27,280 nucleotides of DNA from Thermomucor indicae-seudaticae (taxonomy: Eukaryota > Mucoromycota > Mucoromycetes > Mucorales > Lichtheimiaceae): NCBI GenBank assembly GCA_000787465.1, contig JSYX01000463.1, positions 1 through 27,280 on the forward strand, read 5' to 3'. Below the pieces are notes generated by a model. It did not search any database. It was not told where the DNA came from and was given only the letters and a program-made list of their open reading frames with translations. This document shows positions 10,778 through 20,357 of this stretch, piece after piece. Numbering within the stretch: the first letter of the stretch is position 1; every line of letters begins with the position of its first letter. The position numbers were made by a program, and so were the translations under genes.

Positions 10778-11755
10778 ATGCTGTTATCTAGTCAACCTAT
10801 ACTGCCAACATCAAAGCTAGTCTTTCAAGTATCCGAGTCAGAAGAGGACGAAAAGACCTTGCAATCCATAACGAGACGAGGAGTCAAGCAAAGGGCTGTA
10901 CTGGAGAAGGCGCTTCAGACTGGATCATTGTCGGCAGCAATTCAGCTGGCCTGGGCAGAAGACGCCCACCACGACGCCACAGGTGCCTGCGTACGCTGCG
11001 GGATTGTTGCAGGATATTACCTTCAAGCACTTGAGCAACTGCCTCGACAACAACTGGATGGCCGCATTGTCTGCAGTCCAGACCTACTGGAGCTTGTTTC
11101 GCAAATGACCCACATGCTGCTCGACCATCAAGAAGGCCGGAATAATCTGCTCTGGTTTATGCCCATGTCCAAGCGTCTTTGGAGATTAGCCAAAGACCTC
11201 AAGGATGAGTCAGAAGGATCCGACTTTTATACCACCATCTCAATAGTAGCTCCTCACCAGAAAGCCATTGTCACTGTTCAAGAAGATGTTTCGGTTACCA
11301 GGATGGGTGAAGAACAAGAAGACCATCGCCGGGCCATCCGGATCACAATATACCATGCGCGGGCCCTGTTATCGCAGAACAAAGGGAAGCTTGATAAGGC
11401 CATTACCTACTACCGCAAATGCGTTTCGGTCCCGTTGCCCCTTAACAAATACCCGTTGTTTGAAGTACAAAGGCTCTTGCGACAGGCCGCTTTGGCTGCC
11501 CTGGAACGGTTGGCTTACGAACAACATCTTACCCAAGAGGCTGTTACATCCAAGTTACCCAAGAGTCCTTCGGTCACTTCTAGCACAGCATCGTCTTCAT
11601 CATCGTCCTCATCTTGTTCCAACACCAAGACCTGTGCTTGCTGCGGTACCGAAAAGCGTTCCATGCCTGTTTGTGCCAAATGCCGGTCTCAAACGTACTG
11701 CAGCATTCGGTGTCTGACTGCTCACAAGAAAGCTCACCAGCCTGAATGCAAGTAA
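10778..11755 (+). CDS. MYND-type zinc-finger protein
   Basis: This is a single-exon gene of 325 aa. The last 40 residues form a MYND zinc finger: the cysteine pairs in CACCGTEK and CAKC, then CSIRC, and the final His/Cys in AHKKAHQPEC. MYND fingers usually mediate protein-protein contacts. Upstream, about residues 190-230 (ARALLSQNKGKLDKAITYYRKC) look like a TPR-type helical hairpin, and a serine tract of about eight residues precedes the finger. There is no SET domain and no signal peptide, so a methyltransferase is unlikely. A strong TATA box and pyrimidine leader sit just upstream. The biological role is unknown; it may be an adaptor protein. Confidence 0.85.
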   Translation: MLLSSQPILPTSKLVFQVSESEEDEKTLQSITRRGVKQRAVLEKALQTGSLSAAIQLAWAEDAHHDATGACVRCGIVAGYYLQALEQLPRQQLDGRIVCSPDLLELVSQMTHMLLDHQEGRNNLLWFMPMSKRLWRLAKDLKDESEGSDFYTTISIVAPHQKAIVTVQEDVSVTRMGEEQEDHRRAIRITIYHARALLSQNKGKLDKAITYYRKCVSVPLPLNKYPLFEVQRLLRQAALAALERLAYEQHLTQEAVTSKLPKSPSVTSSTASSSSSSSSCSNTKTCACCGTEKRSMPVCAKCRSQTYCSIRCLTAHKKAHQPECK

Positions 11756-11876
11756 TTCCCCTGCCCTTTACCCTCTTTACTGTTTTGGTCTTTTCATATA
11801 GCATCTACCTTGTATATGATATTGCCCTTGTCTTACTTCCCTTCTGCAGCTTCTGTTGCTCTGTGAGCGAGCAATG

Positions 11877-11882
11877 AATAAA
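11877..11882 (+). terminator. Candidate polyadenylation signal AATAAA
   Basis: AATAAA lies 122 bp after the stop of the MYND gene and 78 bp before the ATG of the bL31m gene. It is the only canonical hexamer in this short gap, so it plausibly ends the upstream transcript. This is sequence-based only. Confidence 0.4.
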
Positions 11883-11959
11883 CCCTTCCTTCCTGTTCCG
11901 ACAAATTTTTTGAACGCTGGGCTTTCGTTTTCCACAAACACCAGTGCTTTTAAAACAAA

Positions 11960-12367
11960 ATGTTGCTTGTCCGCCGCATTCAGTCCTGTCTGCAGTTACC
12001 GCCTCATGTGCGCCATGCCGCAACTTACGCGAGAACGAAACCAGAACGATTCTTACAAACCATTGTCCTTAGCGACGGCGCCACATTTACGGTACGATCG
12101 ACCTCACCGCGGTCCGAAGTACGGCTAAACAAAGATATTCGTAATCACCCTCTATGGAACCCGGCCATGCTCAAGGAGGGTGTGCGAGATGAGAGCGAAC
12201 AATTGTCCAAATTCCAGAAACGATTCGGCGCTGATTCTAATCTCGGCGACCTGTCTTGGATTGAAACTGACGAAGCCATGAATGCGTCCATTAAGAAAGC
12301 TGCTGCCAGTGGAGGTTACAAGAAGCCATCCGCAGACAAGAAGTCAGGACGAGGAAAGAACAAATAA
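11960..12367 (+). CDS. MRPL36: Mitochondrial large-subunit ribosomal protein bL31m
   Basis: This single-exon gene encodes 135 aa. Residues 1-25 are Arg-rich with no acidic residue (MLLVRRIQSCL...), as expected for a mitochondrial targeting peptide. The core, QTIVLSDGATFTVRSTSP followed by RLNKDIRNHPLWNP, matches the bL31 family as found in the yeast mitochondrial 54S protein L36. The C-terminus is Lys-rich. It would sit in the central protuberance region of the mitochondrial large subunit. The ATG at 11960 gives a full-length protein. The gene converges with the malonyl transferase gene, with 195 bp between the two stop codons. The symbol follows yeast naming. Confidence 0.88.
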   Translation: MLLVRRIQSCLQLPPHVRHAATYARTKPERFLQTIVLSDGATFTVRSTSPRSEVRLNKDIRNHPLWNPAMLKEGVRDESEQLSKFQKRFGADSNLGDLSWIETDEAMNASIKKAAASGGYKKPSADKKSGRGKNK

Positions 12368-12562
12368 GAACTGTCTATTCTTGTACACAATATATACACT
12401 CTTATTCTTCTTTCAACAACAAAAAGAGACGTTTTTATTGCTGGTCAAGCCTACGATGATATTCCTCAGCATGGTGCAGAATATCATCTGCACTGGTGAT
12501 GGATCTATATAGACAAATGGTTATTGATTAAACGCCATTCCCAAGAAATCATTTCTTTTTGC

Positions 12563-13964
12563 TTACTTGATCTTATCCAGAGGGTACTCCTTCTTCAAAA
12601 GATTGGCCAGTACTTTTCCAGGACCGAAGCAGATAAACTCTTCGACATCTTGGCTTTTGCAGAAATGGATACTTCGATGCCACTCGACTGTGGAAGTGAC
12701 TTGTTGTACGAGTAGCTCTGGAATCTCTTCTACTGAAGCGTACTTTACGGCCAAATCAGCCATTCAACTCCCCCTTATCTGCAACGCAGCAGCACGAATG
12801 GCTACCACTTACTGGTTTTGCTGTAACATTCGAAATGACTTTGACGCACGGTTTTTGAAAAGTTATCTCTTTGAGCGCATCTCTCATTACATCTGCTGCT
12901 TGCTTCATAAGAGTACAATGAAAAGGTGCTCTATTAACGTATTTTACTAAGTGCCATCAGAACACGGTAGAGGGATGAGTAAACTTACGAGACTGGCAGA
13001 TCAACTGCTCTGGCTGCTAAACGCTGAGCCTGAAGAGCTCTTGAAGTTTCATCCACACCTTTACTAGTACCGCTGATGACCACTTGGAACGACTAATAAA
13101 CAGTAAAGAACACGTCGGGATCACAGTATGTTATTTTCACGCATGTACATGTGCAACAAGGCCTACTTACACTGTTGATATTCGCTAATTCGACCAATTC
13201 TCCCTTGGGTAAACTATCATTAATTTTCTTTATGGCCTTTTCGAGTTCGGATAATTTGGCTTTGCGAACAACCAAAGCCGACATGGCCGTCTGACCCTGA
13301 CGGTCGGCTACTGCACGGGTCATGGCTTCACCCCGCAGACGCACCAGCCGCACTGCATCCGTCAATGACAAGGCACCCGTGGCTACCAGCGCCGTGTATT
13401 CTCCAAGCGAATGTCCCAACGCATATTGACACGCCTTGGCTACATCAAAACCAAATTCAATCTGCAGGACGCGGAGCATGGCAATGGACGTGGTCAGAAT
13501 AGCCGGTTGAGCGTTCTCTGTCAACTTAAGTTTCTCCTATTAATTACAATTTTAATAACGAAAAGAGGGAGAGTTATTTAGTTTATCGTGGTTTTCTTTT
13601 TTACCTGCTCGCCGTCAAATATCAGCGATCGTAGGCCACATCCAATCGCTTCATCAGCTTCATCAAATACGAGTTTGGCAGAGCGAGGATATAAATGATA
13701 AAGGTCCTTGCCCATACCGACAAACTGTGAACCTTGGCCTTTCCTCCGCGTTTTTGCAGTCTTAATATTAAACAAGAACAGTGCCCTCCCACTTTTTCAC
13801 ATGACATGGGCCATCTCACCAGGAAACAGAATGGCGCGATGCGACTTTTCAATACCGGCAATACTCTGCCTCCAATTATTTTCCTTTCTTAAATAAAACA
13901 GGGGTGGGGTTTGGGAACTAACCATCCATGTTCGTCTGAATAGGGATCGCGATACAGCTGCCAT
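12563..13964 (-). CDS. MCT1: Mitochondrial malonyl-CoA:ACP transacylase
   Basis: This enzyme moves malonyl from CoA to mitochondrial acyl carrier protein for type II fatty-acid synthesis, which also feeds lipoate production. The six exons are 13964-13820, 13738-13605, 13536-13171, 13092-12989, 12930-12813 and 12742-12563, giving 1047 nt (348 aa). Key residues are visible: the GQGSQFVGMG motif from residue 49, nucleophile Ser136 in GHSLGEY, Arg161 in RLRGEAM (malonate carboxylate binding) and His254 in APFHC. The tail FGPGKVLANL is the usual GPGKVL block. Residues 1-15 (MAAVSRSLFRRTWM) form an Arg-rich mitochondrial presequence, supporting the ATG at 13964. For the last intron an earlier AG would run into an in-frame TGA; the acceptor before 12742 restores the family alignment. 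The start lies only 23 bp from the stop of the upstream membrane-protein gene. Confidence 0.93.
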
Positions 13965-13987
13965 TATTATGCAAACACTGTCAGTTA

Positions 13988-15355
13988 CTAACAAGAATAT
14001 CCAGGGTTTTTAACCTTTTGCTCCGATTTTGTCTGTGTAACGTCATGTTTCTTGTTCGTTTCCATGGTTGGAGATTCAGGGCCATGATAGGAAATGACGG
14101 ATTGACAGTGGCGGCATAATGGGGCTGTCGAGCTTTCAGAAGACAACATGTGTAAGCCTCTCAGGTCATCCACTTGATCATCTCGACTGTTCCTCCGGAA
14201 TTGAGGGTTGCTGGACATGACGCTGACCAGGTCACTGTGCATTGTCTTGGATATCGCGTCATCGTCGTCTGGATTCCTGCGGTCCATCTTGAACTGCTTT
14301 ATCAGTAAGTAACCCGTAATTACCCCTAAGAACATGAAAAGTTTAGTACACAGTCTAGGATGATTCCTTTGGCGTACATACAGTCAAAAGAATACAGGTC
14401 GGCGGATAAACCGCCCATGGCTTGACAGGAAATCAAGATGCCTGTAGTAATGTTGCATGCAATCACGCCGACACTACGTGTAAAAAAAATAGAATGATCG
14501 AGTCAGAAGAAGATATAAAGTGACTTTTAGGATAGAGCGTGCTTACGAAAAGATGATGCCGCTGGATAGTAGCGACTTGTGTAAGCTATTGCTGAACATG
14601 CGATAATGACGATAGATGACCATCAGAAATGCAATGGATAGAAACGCGTTACTGAGAATGTCAAGCACCAGTTTGGCTATAGCTGGCCATTCCACTGCAA
14701 GAAAAGCCGTCAGTTATGAACGATTGCAAATTCCCCACCTTTGAAAAATGGGATAGTTTCCAGTAACTCACAGTTATGGAGCTGTCACAGGGAAACATGT
14801 GTGAGCAAAAAGCTTCCAACCACTAAATTAGCAACTTACAATGCAATTGCCTGTGAAATCCTTATAAGTAGGAACTCTGCCGAGCGTTGCATAAAGGCCA
14901 ATCAAAGCGAAATATCCCAGGTTAATAAGTGAGCCGACAATAAGAAGCCATCGTGCACGATCGTAGCAAATGTATGCCTTGTACAGCAAGATGCTTTGTA
15001 TACAGCAACCAGCGAGATCTACGCCCACGATGGACACCCAGTATCGCTAATAATAATAAAGTGATCAGGTTATTGATCTGTACTTTTGACATTCGTTGAT
15101 AATGATACTTGCGAAATCACAACTGAGGTCGGTGACGGGCGCCAAAAGACTACAAAGAATGGAGAACAGAGCCAGAAATACTTCGAACAAGACGGCGATA
15201 TGAATAAGTTTTCGTGTCCGACACACGAGTCTGGCAGCTGTCAGTAGCTGCCATACGCAGCATGTAAAGCAGATGCTCATGTAGATCATTGTATAGGACG
15301 CTGTGTGGAACTGGTCCAGAACCAATTGCGGGATGTTAGTAGTATCGTTCTCCAT
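13988..15355 (-). CDS. Predicted seven-transmembrane protein, GPCR-like, unknown function
   Basis: My model has six exons: 15355-15113, 15046-14840, 14781-14772, 14694-14547, 14473-14382 and 14325-13988, giving 1038 nt (345 aa). About seven hydrophobic segments follow each other, for example YTMIYMSICFTCCVWQLL, IAVLFEVFLALFSILCSLL, WLLIVGSLINLGYFALIGL and IAFLMVIY. An acidic/polar cytosolic tail of about 100 residues follows (DRRNPDDDDAISK...), with a CRHC pair. This resembles a fungal GPCR or a related integral membrane protein, but I recognise no diagnostic family motif. Two splice features are unusual. Intron 1 (15047-15112) is GC-AG with donor GCAAGT, because no GT donor is available in the needed phase. 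A 10-nt exon (14772-14781) between a strong CAG acceptor and a GTGAGT donor is needed to join exons 2 and 4 in frame. Confidence 0.75.
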
Positions 15356-15430
15356 CAATAAAGAGACAAAGGGATTAAGACAGGAAAAGAAGAGTGAAAC
15401 GACACGGGAAATAATAGCATTTTCTTTTAT

Positions 15431-15440
15431 TCTTTTATAC
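15431..15440 (-). promoter_or_regulatory. TATA box of the membrane-protein gene
   Basis: On the minus strand GTATAAAAGA lies about 76-85 bp upstream of the ATG at 15355, within an A/G-rich leader. Position and sequence fit a core TATA element. Confidence 0.5.
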
Positions 15441-16064
15441 GTTCGTACATTGCCTTTCTTTCTTTTGTCATCCTAAATTGCACGCATTTCCCTTTGTGCT
15501 ATGGTTCTTTTCCAATGGGAAGGTTCACTCGAGAAAACATTGATCTGCGCGTCGCAACCCTGAGGCTTGATTGATACATATAAATGGACAGTTTGTGCAC
15601 TTCAAGAGCATGTATTTTCTATCTCCTTAATGGGTCACATCTAAAGTGTACTTTGGAATCAGTGTATCTCGTAAGGCCAGAAGCTGATCGGCCATGCTCT
15701 TTTGTTCGCCTAATTTGGATATTCAACCGCTCTCGCCCTCCATTTCATTATACCTGCCGCCCTTCTTTTCAGTGTTAATTAATGCTCGTTATGCCCTTGT
15801 AGACATGCGACCACCTATTAATACGTATAAAGAGTGACTAGGAATCTTTCTGGTTCCATATTTTCAAGGCTTACAATGAGAACAGTGGCTACATAACTCC
15901 CAATATGGCCCTTCTTTTGTTTTTCTTAAACTTTATACAACAGTCGCGTTGCCAAAAGTATGGACTACTGAGATGCATGTTATGCAGTTTCCAGTTCGCA
16001 TCTTCCCCTTTTTTATTGGCAACTATTAGACAGGGCGTTTTGCCCTCTTGCCAAATCGAGGTTC
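15441..16064. other. Divergent intergenic region
   Basis: This lies between the divergent membrane-protein gene and UVE1, so it should hold both upstream regulatory regions. Short open frames at 15584-15778 and 15905-16099 have no motif and no homology that I can see. I see no tRNA-like or repeat structure apart from the elements listed separately. Confidence 0.5.
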
Positions 16065-16066
16065 TT

Positions 16067-16108
16067 CCGATTCCGATCCGATCCGATCTTCGTGACTGAA
16101 AGAGTCAC
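16067..16108 (+). promoter_or_regulatory. CCGAT tandem repeats and GTGACT hairpin just upstream of UVE1
   Basis: CCGAT occurs four times at 16067-16071, 16073-16077, 16078-16082 and 16083-16087. It is followed by a 6-bp-arm hairpin, GTGACT-gaaag-AGTCAC, at 16092-16108, which ends 5 bp before the ATG at 16114. The hairpin would fall in the 5' leader, or between alternative starts. A regulatory role is inference; similar elements are not known to me for this gene. Confidence 0.4.
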
Positions 16109-16113
16109 ACAGC

Positions 16114-18413
16114 ATGAACGAAAAAAAAATTAGGTTAATGAATGTTGCTTCCCCTGCTTTCATGCTCTCTCACCAATTCTTGAACGGATTGCGTTTCGTC
16201 ACTATGGCAGCGGCGACTTCGACGCCTTCAAGAGCCAGTAGCAGCACGACTTTGTTGACCAATGGACTTCCCAGCTCTATTGAGGCTGGAAGCATCAAGG
16301 CCACATCCATGGAAACTAAAATGGTTGAGGAGACAGCTCGACTCGTCCATCCAAACCCACGTGCCTTTAAAGGTCGTCTCGGTTATGCGTAAGTACGAAA
16401 CAAAGGTTTTTGTGTTTTTTGTGTGCCTGCTCTTGGTCCAACGGTAGGCCCTTATTGTGCTATAGATGCTTGAATACGCTTTTAAGGAAACAGAAACCAC
16501 CTGTTTTCTGCTCCCGGACTTGTCGAATAGGTAAAAAGGAGATAGTACAATCCGATAACATGAGGCGGAAGAACTTGAGTCATCTTTTAGATACGATCAA
16601 GCAGAAAGGTCTTGGTTTTGTCAAGAAGCTCGCTCTTCAGGTAAACCAGAATCATAAGAAACGAACATTAAATTGATTTCTTTTAATAACAAACCAATAA
16701 CGTAGAATGTTCAAGATTTAAAGACATTGATCGAATGGAACGAAGGTGAGATAAACTCTTCCTCACTCTCTTCCCGATTCACCGCCTACTGACATGGCAA
16801 TAAAAGCGAATGGTATAAAGTTTATGCGTATATCGAGCGATCTCTTTCCATACGCCAGCCATGACGAATACGGATACTCGTTGGATTTTGCACGAGATCA
16901 ATTAAAAGAGATCGGTGAACTGGCTATGCTATATGACCATCGTTTGGTACATAAGTTACGCTTTGGAGGCCAGAGATAGTCTTCACCTGACCACGGTTGT
17001 ATGTAGACGACTCATCCAGGACAATATAATCAGCTTGGGTCACCTAATCCTACGGTTGTTGCGAGAACAATCAAAGACCTTAGCTGTAAGTAAGCTAATA
17101 TTTTCTGGTAACCAACAGCTCACATATCTGTCTCTCACATAGACCATGCCGCTATGATGGATCTCATGGGTTTGCCGCCTGATTCGGTCATGATTATGTG
17201 AGAAGGAAAGGGTGGATAGATTTTGCAGCGTTTAACTAACCACAACATGTTCTATGAGATGTATAGCCACATGGGCGGAGTCTATGGTGAGTTATGATCG
17301 TTGGTATTGGAAAAGATCAGAGAGTTCACTGATAGCCACATATTAGGTGACAAGGAAGCCACCATTGCAGTAAGTCAATAAGAAGGGCAAAGGTTAAGGA
17401 CGGCAGGGCTTTACTGAACAATCTTCTTCTTTCAGCGTTTTGAAGAAAACTACAAACAGCTTCCCGAAGCAATTCGGAAACGGTTAGTGCTAGAAAATGA
17501 TGAACTCGGTTATTCTGTTTCCGATCTATTGCCCGTCTGTGAGAAATTGGGCATTCCACTTGTCCTTGATTGGTACGTACAACTCGAAAGAGAAAGAAAA
17601 CCACAGCGATCCTCACTTCACTGATTTTTGTATTTATCTTAGGCATCATCACAGGTTTGTCTAATTTATACATAGTTTATTAGCGGTTCGTGGCAATAAT
17701 ATACGAACAATGGCATTATACAAAGCATCAACCCCGGAAATGTTAAAAGCCTTTTGAATATTGTTCCTGCTATCAATGCGACCTGGACAAGACGCGGACT
17801 CAAACCAAAGGTACAATAGTTTTCCTTTATACTGGGTCCCCATTAGTTTATCTGACCAAGAGCATATAGCAACACTATTCTGAATCAAGACCGGGTGCTG
17901 TATCTGCCGTGGAAAGAAGAGCTCATAGCGATAGAGTCATGGTAAGTAATATAACATTAAAAAGAGCGGGCGCGTTTCTGCTGTTATATATAAACACGTT
18001 ATTAGTATTTACCTCCATCAGGAGACGATGTCGATTTAATGATTGAAGCCAAAGAAAAAGGTAATTATACAGGTCGACCCTTCTTGTTGCAACGAGGCTT
18101 ACTGGATGTATATCTAGAGCAAGCCGTGTTCCAGCTATACAAGCTTTATGCGTTACACCCCGTAGACGATGACGTTTGGATACCTGACCCGAACGGCAGC
18201 CAACCAAAGCAGAAAAGAGTAGCCAAGCGTAAAGCGGCGAGCAAGGATACTGAAATAGAGGCAGCCATCATGGAGTCTGAAGCCGTCAAAGAAGAGGAAG
18301 TGAACATAGAGATAGACTGTAATGTGGTCGGCATTCGGACGCGAGGACAACGACGCCTCCAAGCCCAATTGGCATCAGATCTGTCCCAAAAGCCAAAAAG
18401 AAAGAAGACGTAG
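16114..18413 (+). CDS. UVE1: UV-damage endonuclease (UVDE family)
   Basis: UVE1 is a metal-dependent TIM-barrel endonuclease that nicks DNA 5' of UV photoproducts and other lesions. The 15 exons are 16114-16388, 16466-16530, 16591-16640, 16706-16745, 16807-16946, 17007-17085, 17143-17197, 17267-17286, 17347-17369, 17436-17572, 17643-17654, 17726-17810, 17870-17941, 18006-18060 and 18118-18413, giving 1404 nt (467 aa). Family blocks appear in order: CLNTLLR, RISSDLFPYASH, HRLTTHPGQYNQ (from about 188), IIHMGGVYGDKE, RLVLENDE (Glu269), LDWHHH (295-298), QHYSES and the Glu in LMIEAKEKE (365). The tail is rich in Lys and Arg (KPKRKKT), suggesting nuclear targeting. Residues 1-45 (MLSHQFLNGLRFVTM... 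downstream of the first ATG) look like a mitochondrial presequence, so ATGs at 16132, 16162 or 16204 are alternative starts. Exons of 20, 23 and 12 nt are notable. Intron 14 (57 bp) is open in frame if retained. Confidence 0.93.
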
Positions 18414-19466
18414 AGACAAAGAGAAGCATTAGAAAAAGTAGGACCAAAGTCATGCGGGTCTCGCTCTTTCCTTGGCTCAAAGACATATTATGTAATATAG
18501 ATATTATTATAACATACTCTTGCCTTCTGTGTCTTCAAGGCGTACCCTTTTCCGTCCATGTTAACAGAGGTGTAAATCTTCCAGTCAGAAAACGCGTCAT
18601 TAATATGGAAAGCAAAATGGAAGCGTATAACTAGAGGAAACGACGAAAAAGGTTTTTGCTTCAGGAGGATCACTACGCAAGTACGATGGTCGCAAATCTA
18701 AGGTGTCGCCTCAGCAATGAGTTTAGATACGTGAAAACGTTTGTTCCGTCTTTGTCCCAGGATGTGCCTCAGAGAAAGATCTGGGCCTTGTTCATTTTTG
18801 GGGAAACACGTAATACTACTTTGTTTGCGTCACAGTCTTGATCCATCAAGCATTTCTCGGGTACGCACTGTACGACGCCGCAAACGCATGTCCATGGTCG
18901 CAGCAACCGCATTCGCAGATGGCCAATCTGTCCGTACGTTATACTGCCAGACTAGATACATCAGATCAAGAAAGAGTATGTTTACTCACGTTCCATTAAC
19001 ATCAAAAGACATGGATTGCTCTCATCTATGTGGGTGGATTACGCCATCCTGATCACGGTCATCAGAATATACTGCCGGGACTGGAAGTCGGATACGTCCA
19101 AATCGTTACCCGCGGAAGATACAATGCGAGTGCGTTCACCACATATCCGCGGGATCCAAGCGTCTCGGGCTCGGTGCTGTACACTGGAGATGGCAGCGCG
19201 ACAGAAGTGGCATTGGCAACTGCCCGAAAAGAATAGTAACTCCAATGTCCAAAAGATGGAAGACCCGACAAACCGTGGCTACGATGTTGGAAGTACCGAT
19301 CCGCAGTCGTAACTTACCACGACAGATAGTCTGTTGCCGCTCGACACAGAACATTGATGCGTCTTGGCGGTGACGCTATCGAGAAAACGGTCTACGACTG
19401 CTGTGAACGATAATGCAGGGTTCAAGAACTTGAAATGAAGCGGCTGCGCGGGCAATTCCACACATG
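18414..19466. other. Intergenic region with coding-like but unassigned stretch
   Basis: No intact gene is supported. On the plus strand 18841-19236 reads mostly open in one frame if a possible 42-bp GT-AG gap at 18979-19020 is removed, and ends with a stop after ATARKE. I recognise no family, and stops lie immediately upstream. Because an 18S rRNA fragment lies next to it on the minus strand, the stretch could instead be very diverged rDNA-derived sequence. Identity is left open. Confidence 0.3.
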
Positions 19467-19522
19467 GACATGCATGGCTTGACCTTAGTCGAGCATATGA
19501 CTACTGGCAGGATTAACCAGGT
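19467..19522 (-). pseudogene. Fragment of the 5' end of 18S rRNA
   Basis: Read on the minus strand from 19522 to 19467, the sequence follows the universal 5' end of eukaryotic 18S rRNA: ACCTGGTTaATCCTGCC, AGTAGTCATATGCT and AAGCCATGCATGTC. It has about a dozen differences or less, including a 2-nt loss between the second and third blocks. Similarity fades after the third block (a GGAATTGC...GCTTCATT stretch is only weakly like the next 18S region). I find none of the later conserved 18S signatures. It is therefore a relic or captured fragment, not a functional rRNA gene. Confidence 0.8.
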
Positions 19523-20357
19523 GAACCAGTTCTCGGACTTGTAGGGGCGCATCACTTTTGGACCTCTACCGCTGCGTAGACCGCTTACCTCACAGTCTTT
19601 GAAAAGACCTTCAATGGTGTGCAGCCTACGGCTTCCTCCTCATAAGTAGGTAAGCTGCAAAGGCCGTTCCTGCTGGGTAGAGACAGCGCCATCATCATAG
19701 TTTCAAGGACGGCGCAAGGCTACATTCCTTTAGGCGTGCTTGGGACTATGCTTGATGAGCTTGTGAACATGCTGGCTCTGGTGAAGCATCTCTAAGAAGT
19801 CGGCGAGTATGAGTGCGCAGAGCAAGAAAGATCTTCTGCCCGTTCTTGCTTGCTTTCAAGGCAACTGAAACATCGCGACAATTCAGAATAAAAACCGTAA
19901 AAAAAGCAACCTTGCATTCATGGATAAGCACGACTGTGATAAAGCTTTTGCTGTTGTTCAATGTATGATTTGGTTGTGTTAATGCGTACACTGCTGCGCT
20001 GACCTGTCTGATCGCCCGACCGCAGAAAGTTGGAAATGTGCACGGACTTGGTTTTGAACACAGCCTCAGACAGCAGATTCTCAAATACACGCCGTTGTCA
20101 AGCGGGAAGAAAGAGCGAAAAGCTGCACCGCAAAAACTCCTCCGTTCTCAGCATCAACTTTCCATGCAATAGAGACGCTCGATGTACGTACAAGACAGTA
20201 GCATGACGAAATACTGCAGCTCTGCCCGGAAACATCACCGAAACCGGATATCCTGATGTAACGTAACACATGACCCGGCTGCAAAAGGCCTTGACTCTCT
20301 TTTCTTGGCTGTCTGTTTCCCCGCCGTTTTCTTCCTGGAATTGTGAAAAAGGTGACA
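19523..20357. other. Intergenic region, no supported gene
   Basis: This is upstream of the coiled-coil gene. A short inverted pair GCTTACCT/AGGTAAGC lies near 19585 and 19647. Minus-strand open frames at 19746-20090 and 20081-20449 show no motif, and the second overlaps the start of the coiled-coil gene. The last 100 bp presumably form the promoter and leader of that gene. Confidence 0.45.

Noticed and set aside
12786..12812. An earlier acceptor for the last intron of the malonyl transferase
   Set aside because: It leads to an in-frame TGA just before the conserved block; the acceptor before 12742 keeps the frame and family alignment.
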